Shown here: in pieces, positions 27,414-36,609 of the stretch | How the letters are laid out: the number at the start of each line of letters is the position of its first letter | Position numbering within the stretch: the stretch's first letter is position 1 | Origin: an uncultured Gammaproteobacteria bacterium | GTDB lineage: Bacteria > Pseudomonadota > Gammaproteobacteria > GCA-002705445 > GCA-002716945 | DNA length: 64,000 bases | Assembly (NCBI GenBank): GCA_902521725.1 | Contig: CABYTF010000003.1 | Coordinates: 17,709 to 81,708, forward strand | Reading direction: 5' to 3' | Notes under the pieces: generated by a model | What the model saw: only the letters and a program-made list of their open reading frames with translations | The model's database searches: none | Told to the model about the DNA's origin: nothing | Translations under genes and position numbers: made by a program

Positions 27414-28272
27414 CTTCGAAATCAAGATATACTGGTTTCTCAGACGTATACATTAATTTTAAACATTCATGTTGTGATCTATATTTAATGTTGCCAATTG
27501 CAAGAGCACCGATACCTAGACATTTACCTGGAGACATATCTATAACTTTACCGTTATCCATCACGTCTACACCGGCAATACCTGATGGCGGTACTGCATT
27601 TGTGTCAGCACAGATCTTGAGCGTATTGCTATTTTTGATATGCTCTTCACTCATTAATTGAATGCCGGCTGCACCAGTATTGAGTACTATATCTGCAACA
27701 TTGAAGAAATCGCTTTTATCCGCATCTGCACCACCTTTAACATTTTTTGAATCATAGCGATCATTGCAGATACCAGCAATCTTTTCAGCTTTTTCTAGAC
27801 TGCGTCCAACAAGTGTTACATTAGCCCCAGCTTTTGCACAAATTACAGCTGAAGCAACACCAACAGGTCCTGTACCTCCGAGTATAACAACATTTGATTT
27901 GTCTAGATTCTGGCTAAATTTATCGTTTAAATGTTTTTCAGTTATTGCAACCATACCAGCTGCTGTGGTGAATGCTCCACTTGGATCAGCGAACACAGAA
28001 ACTTCAAAAGGTGGAACCATATGCTTCTTCGCTTCTTCTATCATATCCATGGCTTCATGCGTGTCCCTGCCACCAAAAAAAATACCTGTCTTAGTAAGCG
28101 CTGAAGTTGATCTAGAAAATATTGCATCTTGAACTAATGCTTGTATTTCAGATTGTTCAACATTTGTGTAGGGAGTGATATTTGTCCAACCAGCATCGTA
28201 AGCCATGTTTACATCAAATGGACTTGCGTTTTTTTCTGATGTAATTAGATGTAGTAAGTATGGTTTTTCCAT
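27382..28272 (-). CDS. mtdB: NAD(P)-dependent methylene-tetrahydromethanopterin dehydrogenase
   Basis: Oxidises methylene-H4MPT to methenyl-H4MPT with NAD(P)+. The 296-residue protein has KPYLLHLITSEKNASPFDVN at the start, FFGGRDTHEAMDMIEEA, PFEVSVFADPSGAFTTAA, and the dinucleotide-binding VVILGGTGPVGVASA (about residues 128-142) with TLVGRSLEKA. This pattern is MtdB. It sits between RFAP synthase and the ATP-grasp gene, so reaction and cofactor-synthesis genes share an operon. Confidence 0.95.
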   Translation of the reverse strand: MEKPYLLHLITSEKNASPFDVNMAYDAGWTNITPYTNVEQSEIQALVQDAIFSRSTSALTKTGIFFGGRDTHEAMDMIEEAKKHMVPPFEVSVFADPSGAFTTAAGMVAITEKHLNDKFSQNLDKSNVVILGGTGPVGVASAVICAKAGANVTLVGRSLEKAEKIAGICNDRYDSKNVKGGADADKSDFFNVADIVLNTGAAGIQLMSEEHIKNSNTLKICADTNAVPPSGIAGVDVMDNGKVIDMSPGKCLGIGALAIGNIKYRSQHECLKLMYTSEKPVYLDFEDAFKFAQKSV

Positions 28273-28281
28273 TTTAATCTC

Positions 28282-29223
28282 CTATTTGTACGATAGTTTT
28301 CGGCCACTATTCTTTGCTGATACGATTTCGTATGACAAGTTATTATACATACTAATTGTATTATCTAAAATAGATATAATTCCATTATGTATATTTTTAG
28401 ATTCAATAAGCATATAAGACGTTGGTCCCCACGAGCTTTGTCCAGCAGCTACATTGAAGTTTATCGATACTTTTTTTATAACCTTGGCAATATCATGACT
28501 TAGATAGTTCGATTTTTGAATTGATGAATAAAATTGTGAATTAAGATCTTGAAATTTAGTGAGACTTTCTGCAAATATGTCAAAATCTTTATAAATAATC
28601 GACGGAATTATCTCATTCAATGTTAAATCAGAAAGTTTCTTCCTAAGCGATATAGTGGTGTCTGAAGAAAAGAATTTACTCTCAGAGTTACCATGAAGCC
28701 CTACAGCCTTAGAATCAAATAATAATATTATCTTCCATTCCTTTGGGAAGTTTGTTTTGAAAATTATTTCATTTGTAAGCAGATTAGTCTTCGGGCTGTC
28801 AACAATAAATCCGCCATTCTTATATGAATTAATACCAACACCTGATCTGTAGCTCCTATTAAAAAAATTAGTATTTTGATTAAATCTATAAAATTTAGAG
28901 ATTGCTTCTTCAATTGATAAAATTAACTGTGTACCTGACCCCAAACCAATGTGTTTTTGTGGACTTTCGATACAGTCAACACGTATCTTTTTACTTAACT
29001 TATTATCACATAGGAATTGATATATTTTGTCACGAATAGCTTTCTTTAAATTTGATTCAAATTTTGAGGCTTTTGAGACTGTCAAAATAGTAGGGTGTTT
29101 ATCAATGGATAATCCCATACCTCCATATGAGTATGAGTTTGATGATTTTAAATTCAAAAATCCAAAATGTAGCCTTGAATTAGTAACAATTTTAACTTCA
29201 TTAAATGACTTATCAGAAACCAT
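28282..29223 (-). CDS. mptG: Beta-ribofuranosylaminobenzene 5'-phosphate (RFAP) synthase
   Basis: Joins p-aminobenzoate (or 4-hydroxybenzoate) to PRPP with decarboxylation, the first committed step of methanopterin synthesis. The 313-residue GHMP-kinase-like protein has RLHFGFLNLKSSNSYSYGGMGLSID (residues about 17-41), PQKHIGLGSGTQLILSIEEA (the phosphate loop), RSGVGINSYKNGGFIVDSPK and a late VAAGQSSWGPTSYML. All of these are family marks. First gene of the minus-strand operon; 63 bases separate it from divergent fhcB. Confidence 0.9.
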   Translation of the reverse strand: MVSDKSFNEVKIVTNSRLHFGFLNLKSSNSYSYGGMGLSIDKHPTILTVSKASKFESNLKKAIRDKIYQFLCDNKLSKKIRVDCIESPQKHIGLGSGTQLILSIEEAISKFYRFNQNTNFFNRSYRSGVGINSYKNGGFIVDSPKTNLLTNEIIFKTNFPKEWKIILLFDSKAVGLHGNSESKFFSSDTTISLRKKLSDLTLNEIIPSIIYKDFDIFAESLTKFQDLNSQFYSSIQKSNYLSHDIAKVIKKVSINFNVAAGQSSWGPTSYMLIESKNIHNGIISILDNTISMYNNLSYEIVSAKNSGRKLSYK

Positions 29224-29286
29224 AAAAAATAGAATATATTAATGTTTATCCATGTAAAGTTATTTATTAATGATGTAAAATAATTT

Positions 29287-30543
29287 ATGCCAAAGATATC
29301 AGGTTCTCTATCTCACAAGAATGTTGTCTGCCCTTTTTGCTCTCTACACTGCGATGACCTAGAAATAAACGTTTATGACAACAAATTATCTGTTAAAAAT
29401 AATATTCCAAAATCATGTGCTTCTAAGTTTGAGCAACTTAATCTCCCAATATACAGAGAAATGCCTGCTACAATCAAAGGCAAACCATGTGAAACAAAAA
29501 AAGCATATCAATATTCTAGGCAGCTTATCAAAGAGTCAAAAGAGACAATTTTTCTAAACTCAAGCGTTGATGTAAATATTACACGTGAGGCTTTATCTGC
29601 TGCTTCAAAGGTTAATGGCATCATTGATCATGTTAATAGTAGTATTTTTTTAAAAAATATTAGTATTTATCAGAGACGAGGATATATGGCAACATCACTG
29701 ACAGAGATAAAAAATAAATCAGATACTATCATTGTCTTTTCTAATAATTTATTTAAAACTTATCCTCGATTGATGGAAAAATTCTTAGCAACTAATGATA
29801 GCTTCAGTATAAACCCAAAAAATAAAAAAATATATGTAATAGGAAAACAAATAAGTAATAAAAAAGACTGTGGTTCCAAAGACAAAAGAATAACTTATAT
29901 TGATTTCAATAATAAAAATATATCTGAGTTACTAACTAGCTTCGCTAACAAAAAAAATACAACCTCGATCAGTAATAAGATTTTTAATAAGTTGCTAACT
30001 AGCATTGAAAATTCTAAATACTTATCAATCCTTTGGGCGACATCAGAGTTTTACAGTTACAAAGAGTGTGATGAAATCATATATAATATTTCTGCGTATG
30101 TTGTCTCTCTAAATAAGACAATGAGAGCTGCTTGTTTGTCATTGGCTGGAAATGATGGTGATGTTAGTTTCTCTCAAACTCTAGGATGGATGTCTGGGTT
30201 CCCATCTAGAATTAAATTTACTGGGAATTTCTTTGAGTATGATAAGGATTCGCACAATGCATCACAATTAATTAATTTAGGAAATTCCGATTTAGTAATA
30301 TATCTTAATTCTTTATCTGAGAAAAAATTAATTCTCAATAAGAAAAATAAGAATATAGTAATAGGAAGACCATGCACTAAATATAATATTGAGCCAGATA
30401 TTTTTATACCATGTGGCATTCCTGGAGTCGACTTTAAAGGGCATATATTCAGGACAGATAATGTTGTGAGTTTACCTTTGTCATCCTTGAGGCTGTCTCA
30501 TAACAAAAGTCTTCAGCAAGTTTTAAGAGAGATAATTAAATAA
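29287..30543 (+). CDS. fhcB: Formyltransferase/hydrolase complex subunit B (formylmethanofuran dehydrogenase B-like)
   Basis: 418-residue subunit of the Fhc complex, which hydrolyses the formyl group from the methanofuran analogue to formate. The N-terminus has VVCPFCSLHCDDLEI (CxxCxxxC, residues about 13-27), as in FwdB/FmdB. The rest resembles the molybdopterin-oxidoreductase fold but is reduced compared with archaeal FwdB. In bacterial Fhc this subunit is thought to be structural rather than redox-active. First gene of fhcB-A-D-C; the stop codon overlaps the fhcA start. Confidence 0.92.
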   Translation: MPKISGSLSHKNVVCPFCSLHCDDLEINVYDNKLSVKNNIPKSCASKFEQLNLPIYREMPATIKGKPCETKKAYQYSRQLIKESKETIFLNSSVDVNITREALSAASKVNGIIDHVNSSIFLKNISIYQRRGYMATSLTEIKNKSDTIIVFSNNLFKTYPRLMEKFLATNDSFSINPKNKKIYVIGKQISNKKDCGSKDKRITYIDFNNKNISELLTSFANKKNTTSISNKIFNKLLTSIENSKYLSILWATSEFYSYKECDEIIYNISAYVVSLNKTMRAACLSLAGNDGDVSFSQTLGWMSGFPSRIKFTGNFFEYDKDSHNASQLINLGNSDLVIYLNSLSEKKLILNKKNKNIVIGRPCTKYNIEPDIFIPCGIPGVDFKGHIFRTDNVVSLPLSSLRLSHNKSLQQVLREIIK

Positions 30544-32198
30544 TGTCCACTTTGTGTCTAAAAAATGGACGTGTGTTTGATCCTATAAATAAAATTTTCA
30601 ATAAAAAGAAAGATATTTATATTGAGGATGGAAAAATCACGGAAGTCTCAAACGGTAAAATATCAGAGACAATAGATTGTAATAATAAGATTGTTATGCC
30701 AGGTGCAATTGATTTACACACTCATATAGGCGGTGGGAAAGTAAATATAGCAAGACTGATGTTACAAGAATTTCATAACAATAGTGATAACGATTATGAT
30801 TTGACTGCCGATTTTGTTCCAAGCACACTCAAAACTGGTCTTCAATATATTAAAATGGGATATACATCTTGTTTTGAACCAGCTGTACTTCCCATAAATG
30901 CCAGACAGTCACATGCAGAAATGGCTGATACACCTTTCATAGATAAAGGTGGCTATGCACTTCTAGGTAATGATGATTTTTTATTAGACCTAATTTCAAG
31001 AGGAGCTCATCAATCAGAAATTAATGATTATGTAGCTTTCATCTTGAAAGCAACGCAGTGCATAGGAATAAAAGTAGTTAATCCCGGAGGAATAAATGCT
31101 TTTAAGTTCAATCAGAGGGCGCTTAATGTTGACGAAAATTCGGTCCGGTATAAGATCACTCCGAGAAAGATTGTGCGTGTACTTGCGCGTGCCGTTTATG
31201 AGTTGGGTGTACCACACCCTTTGCATGTACACTGTAGTAACTTGGGTGTCCCTGGAAATTTTAAGTCAACGATAGAAACTATAAAAGCTGCTGAAGGTCT
31301 GCCAGTTCATATTACTCACATTCAATTTCATAGCTACGGCAATAATGGAGATCGCAATTTTTCGTCAGCCTCAGCTGAAATAACTGAGTATATAAATAAG
31401 ATACCGAATCTTACGTGTGATGTTGGTCAGGTTTTATTTGGTCAAACAGCAACAATGTCAGGTGACAGCATGAAACAACATGCAAATCATAGTCATGCAC
31501 ATCCTGATAAATGGCTTTGCATGGACATTGAATGTGAGGCTGGTTGTGGTGTGGTGCCATTTAAGTATACTGACCAAAGCTTTGTAAATGCTTTGCAGTG
31601 GGCCATAGGACTTGAAACATTTCTTTTAACAGAAGACCCTGATAAAATATTTCTTACTACAGACCATCCTAATGGGGCACCTTTTACCTCATACCCTCAT
31701 TTAATAAAACTGCTTATGGACAAGACATTCAGAGATAATTTACTGGACCAAATGTCAGTTGATATCTCTAAACATACTATTTTAAAAGATATTAAAAGAG
31801 AGTATACATTGTCTGAAATTGCCACCATGACACGATCTGCACCTGCTAAAATCCTAGGTCTTAAAAATAAAGGATCACTATCAAAGGATGCGGATGCAGA
31901 TATAACAGTCTATGACAGTAGTATTAAAGACATAGAAGAAATGTTTGCAAACCCTACACATGTTATTAAAGATGGTATTGTTGTAGTCAAAGATGGAGAA
32001 ATAAAAAAATATACATGGGGTAAGACACAAGTAGTTAAGCCTGAGTACGATACAGCAATAGAGAAAAAATTGAAGAAATACTTTGATAAATATCACACTA
32101 TAGCATTGCCGAACTATAAAATAAGTAATGATGAGATGTCTGAAGTAATTGGGTCTGACATAAATGAAGTTGAATGTATAAGGAAAAGAATCTCATGA
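30543..32198 (+). CDS. fhcA: Formyltransferase/hydrolase complex subunit A (formylmethanofuran hydrolase)
   Basis: 551-residue amidohydrolase-fold subunit that hydrolyses formyl-methanofuran to formate. GRVFDPINKIFNKKKDIYIE and VMPGAIDLHTHIGGGKVNIA (metal-binding HxH) are at the N-terminus. PHPLHVHCSNLGVPGN, PVHITHIQFHSYG and LTTDHPNGAPFTSYP carry the other metal ligands, including the conserved aspartate. The protein matches FwdA/FhcA over its length. It overlaps fhcD by four bases. Confidence 0.95.
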   Translation: MSTLCLKNGRVFDPINKIFNKKKDIYIEDGKITEVSNGKISETIDCNNKIVMPGAIDLHTHIGGGKVNIARLMLQEFHNNSDNDYDLTADFVPSTLKTGLQYIKMGYTSCFEPAVLPINARQSHAEMADTPFIDKGGYALLGNDDFLLDLISRGAHQSEINDYVAFILKATQCIGIKVVNPGGINAFKFNQRALNVDENSVRYKITPRKIVRVLARAVYELGVPHPLHVHCSNLGVPGNFKSTIETIKAAEGLPVHITHIQFHSYGNNGDRNFSSASAEITEYINKIPNLTCDVGQVLFGQTATMSGDSMKQHANHSHAHPDKWLCMDIECEAGCGVVPFKYTDQSFVNALQWAIGLETFLLTEDPDKIFLTTDHPNGAPFTSYPHLIKLLMDKTFRDNLLDQMSVDISKHTILKDIKREYTLSEIATMTRSAPAKILGLKNKGSLSKDADADITVYDSSIKDIEEMFANPTHVIKDGIVVVKDGEIKKYTWGKTQVVKPEYDTAIEKKLKKYFDKYHTIALPNYKISNDEMSEVIGSDINEVECIRKRIS

Positions 32199-33091
32199 AA
32201 ATAAATGGGTTAGCTATTGAAAATACTTTTGCTGAGGCTTTTAATATGAAAGCAAGTAGAATAATCGTCACAGCTGATAATATAAAGTGGGCTAGACATG
32301 CAGCTGTGTCATTTACTGGTTTTGCAACATCTGTTATAGCCTGCGGGGTAGAAGCAGGTATTGAAAAACAATTGACAACCAAAGATACGCCAGATGGCAG
32401 ACCTGGGTTTTCCATACTTCTTTTCTCAATGTCACGGAGTCAGCTAGAAAAGCAACTTGAGACAAGAGCTGGGCAGTGTATCTTGACTTGCCCAACTACA
32501 GCACTATTTTCAGGCCTTGATGGAGAGGATATGATTCCACTTGGTAAAAATTTAAAATATTTTGGTGATGGATATCAAATATCGAAGCGCATTGACAAAA
32601 AAAGGTTCTGGAGGGTACCAGTAATGGATGGGGAATTTATGTGTGAGGAGATGACTGCACGTATTCCAGCAATTGGTGGTGGTAATTTCTTACTTTTATC
32701 AAAGAATAGAGCTTCATGTCTTTCAGCATGTGAGATCGCAGTAAACGTTATGAGTAAAATTGATAATATCATTACACCTTTTCCCGGAGGAGTTGTTCGG
32801 TCTGGGTCTAAAGTTGGCTCAAAATATAAAGCGCTGATAGCATCAACCAATGATGCCTTCTGTCCGTCTCTAAGTGGAATTACAGGAAGCAAACTTCACA
32901 AAAGCGTTAATTGCGTTATGGAAATAGTTATTAATGGATTAACTAAAGGAGATATAGATAAGGGTATTAGAGAGTCACTTATTGCTATATCAACATCTAA
33001 ATACAAAAATGACATTGTATCCGTCTCAGCAGGTAATTATGGTGGAAAACTAGGTCAGCATCACTTCCATCTAAGAAAGATATTAAAATGA
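32195..33091 (+). CDS. fhcD: Formylmethanofuran--tetrahydromethanopterin formyltransferase
   Basis: Moves the formyl group between H4MPT and methanofuran analogue. The start is set at ATG 32195 (MKINGLAIENTFAEAFNMKA), preceded by AGGAAAAG at 32181-32188; the longer frame upstream is unsupported. ATSVIACGVEAGIE, RPGFSILLFSMS, RAGQCILTCPTTALFSG, GDGYQISK, RIPAIGGGNFLLLS and PGGVVRSGSKVGSKYK are Ftr/FhcD signatures. 298 residues, the family norm. Overlaps fhcA and fhcC by four bases each. Confidence 0.96.
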   Translation: MKINGLAIENTFAEAFNMKASRIIVTADNIKWARHAAVSFTGFATSVIACGVEAGIEKQLTTKDTPDGRPGFSILLFSMSRSQLEKQLETRAGQCILTCPTTALFSGLDGEDMIPLGKNLKYFGDGYQISKRIDKKRFWRVPVMDGEFMCEEMTARIPAIGGGNFLLLSKNRASCLSACEIAVNVMSKIDNIITPFPGGVVRSGSKVGSKYKALIASTNDAFCPSLSGITGSKLHKSVNCVMEIVINGLTKGDIDKGIRESLIAISTSKYKNDIVSVSAGNYGGKLGQHHFHLRKILK

Positions 33092-33879
33092 AACCGTTGA
33101 TTTTTAAATGTAAAATCAAAGATAGACAAAGACTAGACATGAGTTGGCTTTCGACTATTAAAACATCTAAATTATCAGATATCAAAAATATGCTTATAAG
33201 CTATGGATCAAAACAATACAAACTATCTACTTTATTTAATGTGTCTGGGGATAACTTCGAAGATATAGTAATCAAGAATTCACATGCGCATTTGGACAAC
33301 ATTGGTAGCAAGCTAAAAGATAAAAAAATTACTGTCAATGGAAATGTTGGATTCGGTCTCGCAAAGGGAATGATAAATGGAGAAATTATAGTAAATGGAA
33401 ATACTGGTAAAAATGCATGTTCTGGAATGAGAGGAGGTTCTGTACATATTCTGGGTAATGCTGATGATGGCCTCTGTAGCTTACCTACAAGCATGAATGA
33501 AGGATTAGTTGACGGCTTTATTTATGTAAGGAAAAATGTTGGAGATAACTCTATTATAAGAATGAGAAGAGGTAATATTGTAATAGGTGGAAATATTGGA
33601 TCAGGTTCATGTTTAGAGCTAATATCTGGTTCAGTAGTTATTTTAGGGAAAATTGGTAAAAACTTTTGTCATAAAGCACGCAGAGGAACAATTTTCACGA
33701 AAGATAAATCCGTGAGTTGTGAGTATATTAAGGCTAACGAGACAGATCTAACTTTTTTTAATTTCTATAAAATGAAGATTAATGCGATACTAAAACAAAA
33801 TTTGATTAGGTCGTCTAAACCCTTGAGATATTTTGGAACCAAATCTGAAAGAAAACTAGTAGAACTATATGTTATCTAA
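33088..33879 (+). CDS. fhcC: Formyltransferase/hydrolase complex subunit C
   Basis: 263-residue subunit with a right-handed beta-helix made of GxxGxxxGxGMxxGxIxVxGNxG repeats, seen here as NVGFGLAKGMINGEIIVNG, NTGKNACSGMRGGSVHILG and NIGSGSCLELISGSVVILG (about residues 90-200). It is homologous to FwdC and the glutamate synthase C-terminal domain. It is the structural backbone of the Fhc complex and last in the operon. It converges with the thioredoxin gene with only five bases between stop codons and no visible terminator. Confidence 0.95.
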   Translation: MKPLIFKCKIKDRQRLDMSWLSTIKTSKLSDIKNMLISYGSKQYKLSTLFNVSGDNFEDIVIKNSHAHLDNIGSKLKDKKITVNGNVGFGLAKGMINGEIIVNGNTGKNACSGMRGGSVHILGNADDGLCSLPTSMNEGLVDGFIYVRKNVGDNSIIRMRRGNIVIGGNIGSGSCLELISGSVVILGKIGKNFCHKARRGTIFTKDKSVSCEYIKANETDLTFFNFYKMKINAILKQNLIRSSKPLRYFGTKSERKLVELYVI

Positions 33880-33884
33880 CAAGA

Positions 33885-34445
33885 TCATCGCATCATAGGC
33901 GGGATGAACTTACCATCATATTTCTGTGCAAATTGATAACTCTCAATCTGACTTTTCAAGAAATTAACCATATCATCAGATGCAAATTCTCTTTTACCAA
34001 CAGCTCTATAAATTAATTTACCCTCTGGATTCATGAGGAATGTTGTTGGTAAACCTGGAACGCCCCAATTTACCTCAAGATCCATATCAACATAAATAGG
34101 AAATGAGATAGGCATAAGCTTCTTGAATTCCTCAATGTTCTCTGGTCCTGGACCTACATGAAGACCAAGGACAGTAAATTTCTCACTTTTGAGTGTCTGA
34201 TGAAGTTTCTCAAGTAGAGGCATTTCGACTTTACATGGATTACACCATGTAGCCCAAAAGTTAACCAATACAAATTTGCCTTTTAGATCCTCGAGTGTAT
34301 GAGTTTCCCCATCCATCCCCATTAAATTGAAATCAGGAGCTAGATTTGCAGCAGGCATAGGGTCCATTAGCATATCATTAGCTTGAATAGGTTGACTGAA
34401 TAGTGTGAGCAGCATTACACTCACTGTCAGGATATTACTTCTCAT
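33885..34445 (-). CDS. Periplasmic TlpA-like thiol-disulfide oxidoreductase
   Basis: 186-residue exported protein: signal peptide (MRSNILTVSVMLLTLFSQPIQA) and a thioredoxin fold of the TlpA/ResA type. FVLVNFWATWCNPCKVEMPLLEK carries the WCNPC active site near residues 68-72, and GLPTTFLMNPEG the cis-proline. TlpA proteins keep cysteines reduced for copper insertion and cytochrome c maturation. It starts one base after the SCO-MauG fusion stop, so it likely reduces the SCO cysteines or haem-binding CxxCH motifs of that partner. Confidence 0.9.
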   Translation of the reverse strand: MRSNILTVSVMLLTLFSQPIQANDMLMDPMPAANLAPDFNLMGMDGETHTLEDLKGKFVLVNFWATWCNPCKVEMPLLEKLHQTLKSEKFTVLGLHVGPGPENIEEFKKLMPISFPIYVDMDLEVNWGVPGLPTTFLMNPEGKLIYRAVGKREFASDDMVNFLKSQIESYQFAQKYDGKFIPPMMR

Positions 34446-34446
34446 A

Positions 34447-36432
34447 TTAATATTTTAGTTTGTTATCGTGAAACCAGTTTGGATCTTTTAATGATACGTC
34501 ACCTACTGGTGCTGCAAACGCATCAAGCACTAATGTATCCATATTAGAGCCTGTTAGAGTTTTCAAGAATTCAACGAGATCATTAACTTCATTCTCTGTC
34601 AAATTAAGTGGGAAAATAAGCGGACTGATTGTCTCATTCTTCATCTTGCCTACTTCTGTTACACCGCCCTGATTATAGAATTCCACTACCTCTTTGAGTG
34701 TGGACAATTGACCATTGTGCATATAAGGACCAGAAAGTTCTACGTTTCTCAGTTGTGGCGTCCTAATCTTCCAACGATCATTAGGGTCTTGGGTAATTAA
34801 ATACAACCCGAGATCATTAGGCATAATTTCATCTCTAAATGCTGAATCATTAGCATACACGGATGTATCAACATCTACTTCAATTCCTGGTGCTAGAACA
34901 ACTTTCTTTCTTGGTGGCTCAACATACATCGATGATTTGAAGCCTATTCCTGTGTTGTGAAGTTTTTCATCTGTAAAGAGAGCATATTCTTCATTTACAA
35001 GATGACATGCCATGCAATTTCCTTTACCACTAAAGATCTCAAAACCTCTTTTTGCTGATTTAGATATTGCGTTTGATTCACCATTATAATACCACTTATC
35101 AAAAGGTGAATTTCCACTTACAAGTGCATATTGATATGCAGCAAGTGCACGACTTAGAGAGTCCATGTTAGGTCCTACGCCGTATGCATCCTCAAATAAT
35201 CCATCGTAGTCAGGAATAGCTCTTATTTTATTCAGAAGATAACCGGGTGAAGGATTAGCCATTTCATTATGAGCAAGAAGCGGTCCCCATACTTGGTCTT
35301 CAAGAGAATTCTCTCTGGCATCATGGAAAAATCTTGATAGAAATCCTGCATTCACGACAGTCGGTGCATTTCTTGGAACAGAGCGACCCTCGGTCCCTAC
35401 AGCAGTAGCAAGCTCATTATGTGCGAATCCCATCTCTGGAACATGACAGATAGCACATGATATCGTATCAGTATGTGACAATCTTCTATCGAAGAATAAC
35501 TTTCGTCCTAGTTCGATTTTTTTAGGAGTCAGCTCAGTACCCTCTGGAAACTTAGGCTCCGGTAAACCTAATTGCTTTGTAGTTGCCATAGTATAAAGAT
35601 CGGCAGGCTTGCCTGCTCTATGAAGACTCTTACTGGCGCTCTCATAGTCACTATCATAGTATCCATCTTTATTATCACCTGGTTTGGATAATTTTGATGT
35701 TTGAGACTTAACAGCATCAAGTTTAGAACTTGTATCAGCTGCTGCTACTAGTGTTCCATTTTTTGTATTCGGATCTAATAATGTTTTAATGTCATTGATG
35801 ATCAAATCAGCATGTAGAAAAGACACACTGTATATGTTTCTTACTTGCTTTTCTTCATCAATCAGGAAAACACGCAATATGTGTGAGATGGAGCCAATAT
35901 AGTTTCCTTCATCATCATATTCTTTGATTATACGCTGTTGATAGCCATCTAGGATAGGATCAAGAACATCAGCATTTTTTGTAGTAATAAATTGCCAGTC
36001 AACAAGATGTTTCTCTGTTCCTGCTCCATACAGCTTCATTATATCTGGTGTATCATTCTTTGGATCAAAACTCAGACTTAGTAGTCGAACTTTTTTACCT
36101 ATCTCTGGATCTTTAGAGAGTTTTTGTTGTATCTTGTGGAAAACGGCTGTTGCAAGCGGACATCCATTGATGTCGGTGCATGTGGTATACATAAAGTTCA
36201 AAAGTGTTACTTTGTCATCGTACAAATCATGCAGTGATGTTGCCTCTTCTAATTGATTGATGACGTCCCCATCTTTAGCTGGAGTAAAACTTGCTAGAGT
36301 GTATGACGACGGACTAGGAGGTGTAAATGTTAAACTCGTCCAGCCAGGTGCTAGAACTGAATTATCATATGTGACCTCTTGTGCCGTAACGGCTAGTGGT
36401 ATAACTAATAAAAGTAGGACTCTCCTTAACAT
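34447..36432 (-). CDS. SCO copper-chaperone / MauG-type di-haem peroxidase fusion
   Basis: 661-residue exported protein. The start is taken at ATG 36430-36432 because MLRRVLLLLVIPLAVTAQ is a clear signal peptide; the longer frame adds 20 residues before it. Residues about 50-220 are a SCO1/SenC thioredoxin-like domain (LLNFMYTTCTDINGC, with CX5C instead of the usual CX3C, then a late histidine in SISHILRVF). After a low-complexity linker, residues about 290-640 are a MauG/cytochrome-c-peroxidase domain with two CxxCH haem sites, CAICH (326-330) and CMACH (473-477), and GPYMHNGQLSTLKEVVEFYN. In known methanethiol-oxidase loci SCO and MauG are separate genes; here they are one polypeptide next to mtoX. 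Likely role: copper delivery and cofactor maturation of MtoX, or removal of its peroxide. Confidence 0.92.
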   Translation of the reverse strand: MLRRVLLLLVIPLAVTAQEVTYDNSVLAPGWTSLTFTPPSPSSYTLASFTPAKDGDVINQLEEATSLHDLYDDKVTLLNFMYTTCTDINGCPLATAVFHKIQQKLSKDPEIGKKVRLLSLSFDPKNDTPDIMKLYGAGTEKHLVDWQFITTKNADVLDPILDGYQQRIIKEYDDEGNYIGSISHILRVFLIDEEKQVRNIYSVSFLHADLIINDIKTLLDPNTKNGTLVAAADTSSKLDAVKSQTSKLSKPGDNKDGYYDSDYESASKSLHRAGKPADLYTMATTKQLGLPEPKFPEGTELTPKKIELGRKLFFDRRLSHTDTISCAICHVPEMGFAHNELATAVGTEGRSVPRNAPTVVNAGFLSRFFHDARENSLEDQVWGPLLAHNEMANPSPGYLLNKIRAIPDYDGLFEDAYGVGPNMDSLSRALAAYQYALVSGNSPFDKWYYNGESNAISKSAKRGFEIFSGKGNCMACHLVNEEYALFTDEKLHNTGIGFKSSMYVEPPRKKVVLAPGIEVDVDTSVYANDSAFRDEIMPNDLGLYLITQDPNDRWKIRTPQLRNVELSGPYMHNGQLSTLKEVVEFYNQGGVTEVGKMKNETISPLIFPLNLTENEVNDLVEFLKTLTGSNMDTLVLDAFAAPVGDVSLKDPNWFHDNKLKY

Positions 36433-36516
36433 CTCCCTAATATCCTTAATATCCTCTAATATTCTAATATTGTAGATTATTTTATGAGTCAAACAACCTT
36501 TATTTTAGTAAGCGAA

Positions 36517-36596
36517 AGGCCGCTTAAAGTTAATTCAAGCGGCCTCAACGTTTTCAGCCATTTCACGTTATTAACCACCAATGAGGTGTCTAATAA
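36517..36596 (-). terminator. Two hairpins after mtoX, probable partial terminator
   Basis: On the minus strand a long imperfect hairpin (36568-36596, TTATTA...TAATAA arms) follows the mtoX stop. Then comes a GC-rich perfect 9-bp stem AGGCCGCTT/AAGCGGCCT (36517-36545) followed by only a short TTTCGCTT. This may let a fraction of transcripts continue into the SCO-MauG gene while keeping mtoX mRNA abundant. Confidence 0.5.
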
Positions 36597-36609
36597 CTTA
36601 GACAAAACT

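Noticed and set aside
33879..33885. Missing terminator between convergent fhcC and the thioredoxin gene as a special signal
   Set aside because: Five-base convergent gaps are common here (e.g. fdhD/FAH), so nothing specific is implied.
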